Assembly: GCF_937934665.1 (NCBI RefSeq)
Contig: NZ_CALGYW010000014.1
Coordinates: 1 to 11,580 of the forward strand
Reading direction: 5' to 3'
From: an uncultured Anaerococcus sp.
GTDB lineage: Bacteria > Bacillota > Clostridia > Tissierellales > Peptoniphilaceae
Length of the DNA: 11,580 nucleotides
Shown: positions 1-4,978 of the stretch, one piece after another
How positions within the stretch are numbered: the stretch's first letter is position 1
Layout: each line of letters begins with the position of its first letter
Made by a program: the position numbers and the translations under genes
The notes under the pieces: generated by a model
Seen by the model: the letters and a program-made list of their open reading frames with translations, nothing else
What the model was told of the DNA's origin: nothing
Databases searched by the model: none

Positions 1-794
1 TTGCCCGCTATGAATACGGGGCAAGTCTTGCATCAGATGCCTTACTTGCTGCCTACGATGGGCTAGCCGAGGGGGTTAATGAACTAGAAATAGGAAATCT
101 TCTAAACCGTGACGGCCAGTACCAGTCAGTTGTAACCATAGCTGCCTTTGGCGATAGGTTTGTAAATGCCAATATCTACCCAAGATCAAGGAATCTTGAT
201 AAAGGTGATAAGGTATCCCTGACTGTAGGCTACAAGGGTGGACTTTCATCAAGGGCAGGCTATGCCGTAGAAGATATCGAAGAGCTTGAAAAGGTCGATC
301 CAGGATATTTAGAAGATGTTGTTATTCCTTATTTCAAGGCCTATGTGTATTGGCTAGAAAATGTAAGGATAGGAAAACTTGGCGGAGAATTTTATGATGA
401 CTTTTCTAAGTTTTATCCTCAGGAAACATATGGTTGGCAGCTAAATCCAGGCCACCTAACAGCAGATGAAGAATGGCTATCTTCTCCGTTTTATAAGGGA
501 TCTGATAGGGAAGTTAAGTCGGGAATGATCTTTCAAGTAGACTTTATCCCTAGCCAAGAAGGCCACCAGGGAGTATCAGCTGAGTCAACTGTTGCCATAG
601 CGGACGAAGCTTTGCGAAGAGAAATAGAGGAAAAATACCCAGAAATGTGGGCAAGGATCAAAAAGCGTAGGTTATATATTAAAGAAAAGTCAAATATAGA
701 CCTCGACCCAAGTCTCCTGCCCCTAGCATCTACCTTAGCCTACCTAAGACCCTTCATGTTAGATAAGGATACAGCTCTGGTAATTGAAGACTAA
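1..794 (+). CDS. M24-fold (Xaa-Pro peptidase-like) protein, probably inactive, 5' end missing
   Basis: The reading frame is open from base 3 to the TAA at 792-794, giving 263 residues; the start lies left of the window. The order of elements resembles the C-terminal 'pita-bread' domain of M24B peptidases (aminopeptidase P/creatinase fold): a helix near YEYGASLASDALLAAYDGL, a GDKVSLTVGYKGG strand, an NPGH segment, a GMIFQVDFIP strand and GVSAESTVAIAD near the end. M24B enzymes are usually 350-450 residues, so about a third is missing. In active M24 enzymes two Asp, one His and two Glu bind two metal ions. Here both Asp positions appear to be Thr and Ala, the first Glu is Asp, and only the His and last Glu have plausible equivalents. 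I infer a non-catalytic or altered enzyme. The family call rests on fold-like patterns and is moderate. Confidence 0.6.
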   Translation, partial: ARYEYGASLASDALLAAYDGLAEGVNELEIGNLLNRDGQYQSVVTIAAFGDRFVNANIYPRSRNLDKGDKVSLTVGYKGGLSSRAGYAVEDIEELEKVDPGYLEDVVIPYFKAYVYWLENVRIGKLGGEFYDDFSKFYPQETYGWQLNPGHLTADEEWLSSPFYKGSDREVKSGMIFQVDFIPSQEGHQGVSAESTVAIADEALRREIEEKYPEMWARIKKRRLYIKEKSNIDLDPSLLPLASTLAYLRPFMLDKDTALVIED

Positions 795-801
795 CTTTAA
801 T

Positions 802-832
802 AAAAGGGACCTAAAACTTGGATCCTTTTTTT
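802..832 (+). terminator. Rho-independent terminator after the M24-fold gene
   Basis: The arm AAAAGGGACC pairs with GGATCCTTTT (one G-U pair and one A-A mismatch) around an 8-base loop. A run of seven T (826-832) follows. It starts 8 bases after the stop codon and precedes the next promoter, so it separates the two transcription units. Confidence 0.72.
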
Positions 833-852
833 GACTTAGGGAAATATCTCAA

Positions 853-882
853 TTGACAAGTCTCGACTGGATAATTTATAAT
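853..882 (+). promoter_or_regulatory. Sigma-A-type promoter of the lipoprotein-acetyltransferase unit
   Basis: There is a perfect -35 box TTGACA at 853-858 and a perfect -10 box TATAAT at 877-882, with an 18-base spacer. Transcription would begin near 889, leaving a leader of about 18 bases that carries the AAAGGAGG ribosome site before the ATG at 907. This shows that the in-frame TTG at 853 is part of the promoter and not a start codon. Confidence 0.85.
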
Positions 883-906
883 AAGGCCAAGAATAAAGGA
901 GGTCCT

Positions 907-1770
907 ATGAAAAAAATATTATTAGGCCTAGTTCTTTGTCTGGCGGCTTTTACAGGCTGTGGTAAAGAAGACCTGGCAACAGAATCTAAGTTAAAAAACA
1001 AACCTATTATAGAAACAGCAAGTCTTTCTAATATGGCAAATGATGAGAGTCTTGCTTTTGTAGAAAAAGCCCTTAAGGATGCCCTCGGAGTAGATAATGA
1101 CCCGGCAGTGGCTTCTGTTGATAAGTTTATTTCCATGGTTAAGGATTATAACCAAACTGTCGGAAAAGAAAATCTTATCGGGGATTTTAAGGAGGATATA
1201 AATCCTGTCTACGATGTGGGCAAGCTTATCGAAAATAGGGAAAAAGCTGATAAAAATTATCCCGATACTAATTGCAGGATAAATTCATATCTTTTGGCAG
1301 CTGATAATATGAAGGTCCAAAAGGCAGGCGATCCTGATGATGAGATGCTTTTTATGGACCTTGAGAAAATCAAGGAAGGCGAGCTTTTTGACGAGCGAAT
1401 TACTGAAACTTTTAAGAAATTTTTCTCAAGGGTCCCTACAAATGGATCCAAAAATCCAGAAGACCAGGCCAAGGTTATGGAAGAGTATTATAAGGACTGG
1501 TCGCATCCTAAAAACGCTGACCTAGTATCTGTAGTTATCCACGATAATCTAGACGGTAACTATCTTTTTATAGGTCATATAGGAGTCCTTGTTAATATCG
1601 AGGGCGGCTACCTCTTTGTAGAAAAAATCTCCTTCGAAGAGCCCTACCAAGCCATCAAGTTTCCAAATAGACAGGCTGTCTACGCTTATCTAAAAGAAAA
1701 ATACAAGGACTACACAGACCCAGCAACCTGCCCACCTTTTGTCATGGACAATGGGGAATATGTGGGTTAG
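907..1770 (+). CDS. DUF4300-like secreted lipoprotein
   Basis: This 287-residue protein carries a lipoprotein signal: Lys-Lys, a hydrophobic stretch (residues 4-15) and FTGC with the lipidated Cys at residue 18. It should be anchored to the outer face of the membrane. The mature part resembles DUF4300 lipoproteins known from streptococci and anaerobic cocci. Shared-looking blocks are VDKFISMVKDYNQTVG (71-86), a YDVGKLI stretch near 102, NCRINSYLL (122-130), GHIGVLV (223-229) and a KISFEEPYQAIKF segment (about 241-252). The biochemical role of the family is not known to me. The start is fixed by AAAGGAGG four bases before the ATG and by the promoter just upstream. The next gene follows after 9 bases, so the two are probably cotranscribed. 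The family name comes from memory of the motifs. Confidence 0.78.
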   Translation: MKKILLGLVLCLAAFTGCGKEDLATESKLKNKPIIETASLSNMANDESLAFVEKALKDALGVDNDPAVASVDKFISMVKDYNQTVGKENLIGDFKEDINPVYDVGKLIENREKADKNYPDTNCRINSYLLAADNMKVQKAGDPDDEMLFMDLEKIKEGELFDERITETFKKFFSRVPTNGSKNPEDQAKVMEEYYKDWSHPKNADLVSVVIHDNLDGNYLFIGHIGVLVNIEGGYLFVEKISFEEPYQAIKFPNRQAVYAYLKEKYKDYTDPATCPPFVMDNGEYVG

Positions 1771-1779
1771 GAGGAAAAA

Positions 1780-2178
1780 ATGAAAATAAAAGTTGGGATA
1801 TTGCCAGAAAAAGAACAAATATTGGCCCTTTATGAAGACGTGGGATGGACTTCCTATACAGATGAACCAGACTTATTGATGAAAGCAATAGAAAATTCGC
1901 AGAAAGTCTGGACCCTTTGGGAGGGGGAGAAGTTAATAGGTCTTGCAAGGACAATAGGAGACGGGGCTACAATTTGCTATCTCCAAGACATCTTGCTTTT
2001 AAAAGCCTACCAGGGGCGTGGCCTAGGTGGTAATTTATTAAAGGAAATTATGAAAGAAAACAAAAAAATCCGCCAATTTGTCCTATTGACTGATGATACT
2101 GAAAAAACGAAGGGATTTTATAAGAAACTCGGCCTAAGCGAGGCAAGTGATTATTCTTGCTTGGCTTTTATGAGGTGA
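1780..2178 (+). CDS. GNAT-family N-acetyltransferase
   Basis: This 132-residue single-domain GNAT protein should transfer an acetyl group from acetyl-CoA to an amine on an unknown substrate. The acetyl-CoA pyrophosphate loop is clear: Gln78-Gly-Arg-Gly-Leu-Gly83, the Q/R-x-x-G-x-G/A signature, directly after the YLQDILLL strand. The C-terminal FYKKLGL segment is typical of the last helix and strand. Length is normal for small GNATs. The ATG is preceded by GGAGG at 1770-1774, overlapping the stop of the lipoprotein gene, which points to a shared mRNA. No convincing terminator follows directly; the repeat island begins after the stop. The substrate cannot be told from sequence. Confidence 0.87.
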   Translation: MKIKVGILPEKEQILALYEDVGWTSYTDEPDLLMKAIENSQKVWTLWEGEKLIGLARTIGDGATICYLQDILLLKAYQGRGLGGNLLKEIMKENKKIRQFVLLTDDTEKTKGFYKKLGLSEASDYSCLAFMR

Positions 2179-2219
2179 AAGCTTGTAAATCTTTTTGGAC
2201 TTTTTTAGTTACGTCAGGG

Positions 2220-2260
2220 GGGACCTTTTCTAATGCTTATTCCAGAATTTATGAGGTCCC
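2220..2260. repeat. Inverted repeat GGGACC/GGTCCC
   Basis: GGGACC at 2220-2225 is matched by its reverse complement GGTCCC at 2255-2260 with 29 bases between. It lies immediately left of the GC-rich hairpin block and may be the edge of that repeat. No T-run follows on either strand, so it is not a clear terminator. Confidence 0.4.
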
Positions 2261-2274
2261 TCGTCGAATTCTCT

Positions 2275-2350
2275 CTCGCTTCGCTGCGAGGTGCTCCGCA
2301 CGGGCCCTCCACCAGCCGGGCAGGCTTGCCTTCTCGCTCGGGACGGCGCT
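2275..2350. repeat. GC-rich multi-hairpin block
   Basis: By hand count 56 of 76 bases are G or C (about 74%), in sharp contrast with the AT-rich flanks. The block contains consecutive short stems: CTCGC/GCGAG (2275-2290), directly abutting GTGC/GCAC (2291-2301), the palindrome GGGCCC (2302-2307), and GGCA/TGCC (2319-2330). The sequence just left (ATTTATGAGG...CTCGTC) and right (CGTATGTCT) resembles the flanks of the block near 3205-3280, so this looks like a member of the same repeat family with a much larger, foreign-looking tip. Confidence 0.6.
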
Positions 2351-2455
2351 AGAAGTCGTATGTCTTTTTAAAGATATAGATAATTATATTATAAATTGAA
2401 TTTTTAAACCTCGAGATATAGTTCGACCCACCACCCACATCGAGGAGGGAAGTGA

Positions 2456-2527
2456 CGAGAGGTCTCTATCCCCGCTTCCTCTCGACTACGCTCGAGGTAA
2501 ACTAAGTGGAGAAGCCTCTAGCCACTT
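2456..2527. repeat. Three-stem palindromic repeat unit
   Basis: Three stems occur in a row. CGAGAGG (2456-2462) pairs with CCTCTCG (2478-2484). CTCGA (2481-2485) pairs with TCGAG (2492-2496) and competes with the first stem. AAGTGG (2504-2509) pairs with CCACTT (2522-2527), with AGA/TCT inside extending the hairpin. The segment 2478-2504 recurs at 3222-3248 with a single difference in 27 bases. Confidence 0.62.
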
Positions 2528-2621
2528 TCAAATAGGTATTGTGGTAGGGGAGTCGGGATAATTCTTGGATTAGGTATTAATTTTATAGTTGCTTCAAATG
2601 TATAATCAGAGCTATGTTTGG

Positions 2622-2673
2622 GTGTACGTAGGAGGTCTCTCGACTTCGCTCGAGACGTGTAGTTATTTAGTTG
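2622..2673. repeat. Direct repeat copy A (52 bp)
   Basis: It begins GTGTACGTA, contains the hairpin TCTCGA/TCGAGA (2638-2655) and ends TTATTTAGTTG. Aligned by eye without gaps to 2894-2945, it matches at about 45 of 52 positions. Looser similarity extends to the left (CCCACAT, TGGAGAA...GCCAC, CAAATGTAT), so the whole repeated unit is roughly 220-270 bp. Confidence 0.68.
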
Positions 2674-2893
2674 GTTTCAAGGTAGTTATTATTTTTTGGA
2701 TAATAAAAATCTTAGGATTCTGAGAATTAGTATGGATAATTAACCCACATTTCGACTAAGTGAGTGAAACGAACGCATGGAGAAATCTCTGGCCACCTAT
2801 GTAAAATTAATATGGTATGGGTGTTTGGATAATTTTAGGTAAGAGAATTCTTTTTTAAAAGTATCCCAAATGTATGAGCAGATCTGGGTTCTA

Positions 2894-2945
2894 GTGTACG
2901 TATGAGGTTTCTCCACTTCGGTCGAAACGTGTATATATTTAGTTG
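2894..2945. repeat. Direct repeat copy B (52 bp)
   Basis: This is the second copy of the 2622-2673 element. Substitutions have fallen in the hairpin (CCACTTCGGTCGAA instead of CGACTTCGCTCGAG), weakening the palindrome. Further left, 2747-2800 carries a TTCG...CGAA inverted pair around AGTGAGTG and a TGGAGAA...GCCAC module matching copy A's unit. Confidence 0.66.
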
Positions 2946-3100
2946 ATCCTTAAGTATTAAAATTATTTATAGATAAAATATGAGAAAATAATAGTAGTTT
3001 GAAAAATTAGCTTATCTTTATAAAATATCTTGTGAAGATATGATAAATATGTATTTGATAGGCTGTGTGAATAAAAAAACTAAATTCTAGTTTGGAATGG

Positions 3101-3133
3101 AAAAAAAGTGAGCCTTCGCGTTTGCTAGGCTCA
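3101..3133 (-). terminator. Minus-strand Rho-independent terminator
   Basis: Read on the minus strand, TGAGCCT and AGGCTCA form a perfect 7-bp stem (11-base loop), followed one base later by seven T (bases 3107-3101). It is placed to stop leftward transcription arriving from the FakA-domain gene. Its core matches the hairpin at 3303-3325 at 21 of 23 positions. Confidence 0.7.
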
Positions 3134-3221
3134 GGCTGTTGACAAATCAAACCATTTGTTTGTTTTATCAACTAAAAAACAAAGAACAGTCATACAACCC
3201 CTGATTTATAGGATTCCTCGT

Positions 3222-3248
3222 CCTCTCGACTCCGCTCGAGGTAAACTA
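3222..3248. repeat. Second copy of the CTCGAC-palindrome module
   Basis: These 27 bases match 2478-2504 except for one position (CTCGACTCCG instead of CTCGACTACG), including the trailing GTAAACTA. Left (ATTTATAGGATTCCTCGTC) and right (GCGTATGTCTATATA) flanks resemble those of the GC-rich block at 2246-2375. It therefore joins the two block types into one family. Confidence 0.65.
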
Positions 3249-3302
3249 TCTGAGGGCTTCTCTGTCGGAATGGCGTATGTCTATATATTTTGTCTACACT
3301 CT

Positions 3303-3331
3303 GAGCCTTCGCATTTGCGAGGCTCTCTTTT
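3303..3331 (+). terminator. Plus-strand Rho-independent terminator
   Basis: GAGCCT (3303-3308) pairs with AGGCTC (3320-3325), and CGCA pairs with TGCG inside across a 2-base loop. The stem is followed by TCTTTTT on the plus strand. It would stop rightward read-through from the lipoprotein unit and repeat island just before it becomes antisense to the gene ending at 3339. On the minus strand the hairpin lacks a T-run. Confidence 0.68.
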
Positions 3332-3338
3332 TGGATTT

Positions 3339-3605
3339 TCAGCCTTGGAGTCCGTCGGCTTGTCTTTGCATGTTTTCAAAGACTATGTCGTGGATGTCAC
3401 CTAGGCTTGCAGCGTATTCTAGGACTTCCCATGGTTTGTTGGAGTGGAAGTGGATTTTTATAAGGTCTTCATCTCCTACAGCTAGCAGGCTATCACCTTC
3501 TAGATTTTCTGATATATAGTCAAAGATTTCGTCTTCGTCTAGGTCTTTGTCAACTCTTGCGATTAGCATTTGGCAATCAAATTTGTATTCGATTTGTTCA
3601 CTCAT
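3339..3605 (-). CDS. Stand-alone FakA middle-domain-like protein
   Basis: This 88-residue protein aligns by motif to the segment of fatty acid kinase FakA (DAK2/DhaL-containing 'dihydroxyacetone kinase-like' proteins) that follows the kinase domain. Cys11 stands where FakA has the YCTEF-type Cys. Next come EGDSLLAVGDEDLIKIHFH (His52, His54), KPWEVLEYAASLGDIHDI, and ENMQRQ near residue 78, equal to the family's ENMREQ. FakA itself is about 550 residues; the nucleotide-binding DhaL domain and the C-terminal domain are both absent. From memory, the Cys and His-x-His are metal ligands in FakA, and all are kept here. The start is the ATG at 3605, with AAAGGA seven bases upstream; an in-frame ATG at 3656 lies in a palindrome without a ribosome site. 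It could be a small regulatory partner of FakA or a retained gene fragment. Confidence 0.77.
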   Translation of the reverse strand: MSEQIEYKFDCQMLIARVDKDLDEDEIFDYISENLEGDSLLAVGDEDLIKIHFHSNKPWEVLEYAASLGDIHDIVFENMQRQADGLQG

Positions 3606-3862
3606 AATGGTTCCTTTCTCTAATGGTAATGAAAATTTTGTAGGCAAAATTTTCATGGTTCTAACAGTTTATCAAGCACGAAGTGCGAAGTATAAACTGA
3701 TGAGAAACCTTATGTAATTTTTTACAAGCGATGCGACGAATAGGAGCATTGATTGTAAAAAGATTACGATCCCTACAAAATTAACTTGTTAATTTTGCGA
3801 CTGATTTTCGATTAACTTAAAGTTCATCAACTGATAAATATTATCACTACTGATATTATACC
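3606..3862 (-). other. Structured upstream region with five consecutive inverted repeats
   Basis: The 257 bases between telA and the FakA-domain gene encode nothing I can support but contain five inverted repeats, perfect in their outer stems. They are TGATAA/TTATCA (3832-3846), CAAAATTAA/TTAATTTTG (3776-3797), TTTTTACAA/TTGTAAAAA with inner ATGC/GCAT (3719-3761), CAGTTTAT/ATAAACTG with inner GCAC/GTGC (3665-3699), and GAAAATTTTG/CAAAATTTTC (3631-3654). A TATAAT box on the minus strand at 3860-3855 suggests a leader of about 240 nt running through all five. It could be an RNA leader, a small RNA, or a cluster of short palindromic elements. I do not recognise a known riboswitch. Confidence 0.55.
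3855..3860 (-). promoter_or_regulatory. Candidate -10 box upstream of the FakA-domain gene
   Basis: The minus strand reads GGGTATAATATC, a perfect -10 hexamer directly beyond the telA stop. The -35 position 17 bases upstream reads AACCTA, a poor match inside the telA coding end, so this is either a weak promoter or chance. The alternative is that the FakA-domain gene is read through from xpaC-telA, since no T-run terminator follows telA. Confidence 0.35.
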
Positions 3863-4978
3863 CTAGTTTCTCCTAGTTAGGTTTTTCTTTAGTTCTTCTT
3901 CTAGACTTCTTATCTCAGCTTGGGCTTTTTCGCGGTTTTTAGCCCCTTCTATCTGGATACTTCTTACTTCTTCGATTGTTGAGATTAGGGCTTCGTTGGT
4001 GTGTTTGATGGTTTCTACATCTACTATGCCGCGTTCTGTGGCCCTGGCTGTGTCTATGGTATTTTGTTTTAGGGTGTCGGCGTTTTTCTTTAGTAGGTCA
4101 TTGGTTAGCTCTGTTACCATTTGTTGGGTTTTTATAGCCTGGTCGGTGTGGTGCATGCCTAGGGCTAGGACCATTTGGTTTTTCCAGAGTGGGATGGTTG
4201 TAACTATGGTTGTCTGGATTTTTTCTGCCATGATAGAGTTTGATGATTGGACCATCCTTATTTGTGGGGCCATCTGGATTGAGACCATCCTTGTGAGGTC
4301 TAGATCGTGGAGTTTTTTCTCAAAACGGTTGGCCTGGGCCTTTAGGTCATTTACCTTTTGGGCATCGAGTGGTAGGTTTGACTTATTTGCAGTCGCCTCT
4401 AGGGCAGGGAGTTCATTTTGGTATAGGTCATCAAGCTTTCTCTTACCAGCCTCGATGTACATGGAGATTTCCTTGTAGTATTCTTCATTCAAATCATACA
4501 TCTGATCTAGCATAGAGATGTCTTTCATAAGGGTGATTTGGTGGTTTTCTAGGGCTCGGGTTACCTCATTGATGTTTTTTTCTGTAGATTGGTATTTGAC
4601 CTTGATGTTGTCAATTTTCTTGCCTGCCTTTTTGAAAAAGCCGAGGGGTCCCTTAGCTTCTTCTTCATCGTCCATGGTTTTTATATCCATAACTACTGTA
4701 TCTAAAAGTTTTCCGATTTCACCCAGGTCTTTATCTTTTACAGCATCTAGGGTCTTTTCAGAGAAGTTTGATATCTTCTTTTGTGCTCCTGACCCATATT
4801 GGAGGATGATGTTGGTATTGTCTAGGTCGATTTTTTTAGCAAATTCATCTATCATCTTCTCTTCATCTTCTGTAAAGACAACCCTATTTTCAATATTTTC
4901 TGGTTGGCTCTTTAGGATTTGATCTAGTTTTTCGTCGTTTTCCTCTAAACCGTCTAGTTTTAATTCGATATCACTCAT
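3863..4978 (-). CDS. telA: TelA/KlaA-family toxic anion resistance protein (YaaN-like)
   Basis: This 371-residue, mostly helical cytoplasmic protein belongs to the TelA family (tellurite/toxic anion resistance; YaaN in Bacillus). Recognisable blocks are NIILQYGSGAQKKISNFSEK (56-75) followed by DKDLGEIGKLL (82-92), GPLGFFKKAGKKID (110-123), and a long helical region with YIEAGKRKLDDL (174-185). The conserved SIQMAPQIRMVQSSN and TTIVTTIPLWKNQMV lie around 235-270, and a charged coiled-coil tail ends in NLTRRN. Length is typical (about 360-400). The ATG lies inside the end of xpaC (8-base overlap), with AAGGAGA about 12 bases upstream, so the two are cotranscribed and probably translationally coupled. 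The family is linked to resistance to tellurite, some antimicrobials and membrane stress, but its molecular action is not settled. Confidence 0.93.
   Translation of the reverse strand: MSDIELKLDGLEENDEKLDQILKSQPENIENRVVFTEDEEKMIDEFAKKIDLDNTNIILQYGSGAQKKISNFSEKTLDAVKDKDLGEIGKLLDTVVMDIKTMDDEEEAKGPLGFFKKAGKKIDNIKVKYQSTEKNINEVTRALENHQITLMKDISMLDQMYDLNEEYYKEISMYIEAGKRKLDDLYQNELPALEATANKSNLPLDAQKVNDLKAQANRFEKKLHDLDLTRMVSIQMAPQIRMVQSSNSIMAEKIQTTIVTTIPLWKNQMVLALGMHHTDQAIKTQQMVTELTNDLLKKNADTLKQNTIDTARATERGIVDVETIKHTNEALISTIEEVRSIQIEGAKNREKAQAEIRSLEEELKKNLTRRN

Larger units (their letters stand above)
2179..3302. repeat. Gene-free island of palindromic and diverged direct repeats
   Basis: About 1.1 kb lies between the converging acetyltransferase and FakA-domain genes with no credible coding region. 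Instead it holds at least four related blocks built around a CTCGACTNCGCTCGAG palindrome or its variants (near 2481, 2639, 2911 and 3224). Associated modules recur: CGAGG with GTAAACTA, a TGGAGAA-CTCT-GCCAC hairpin, GTGTACGTA-GAGG, and CGTATGTCT. Spacers are AT-rich and mostly unstructured, apart from a 7-bp hairpin ATATCTT/AAGATAT at 3025-3041. There is no transposase. The arrangement suggests a non-autonomous palindromic intergenic element family (REP- or MITE-like) that has inserted repeatedly and decayed. Confidence 0.7.

Noticed and set aside
853..906. In-frame TTG start giving an 18-residue longer lipoprotein
   Set aside because: The TTG is the first half of the TTGACA -35 box and there is no ribosome site before it. 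The ATG at 907 has AAAGGAGG and begins a proper lipoprotein signal peptide.
2157..2399. Open frame of 80 codons at the start of the repeat island
   Set aside because: It starts inside the acetyltransferase gene, runs through the GC-rich hairpin block, has no ribosome site and gives a composition unlike any protein.
3040..3090. A 16-codon peptide frame with a lipobox-like LIGC
   Set aside because: It is too short, has no hydrophobic signal region or ribosome site, and is within chance expectation for AT-rich DNA.
2400..3331. CRISPR array
   Set aside because: The repeated modules are diverged and unevenly spaced, with no constant repeat-spacer period and no cas genes nearby.
3156..3519. Two overlapping plus-strand frames across the repeat and FakA-domain region
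   Set aside because: They cross a terminator hairpin or lie antisense to the FakA-domain gene, with no ribosome sites and no family resemblance.
3606..3656. Upstream ATG at 3656 for the FakA-domain gene
   Set aside because: It lies at the edge of the GAAAATTTTG/CAAAATTTTC palindrome with no ribosome site, and the extra residues are outside the domain match. The ATG at 3605 has AAAGGA.
3776..3797. CAAAATTAA/TTAATTTTG hairpin as the telA terminator
   Set aside because: It is followed on the minus strand by GTAGGGATCG rather than a T-run, so it is better treated as part of the structured upstream region.
3996..4922. Long plus-strand frames opposite telA
   Set aside because: They are antisense shadows of a well-recognised TelA gene; their Ser/Phe-rich content is what its reverse complement produces.
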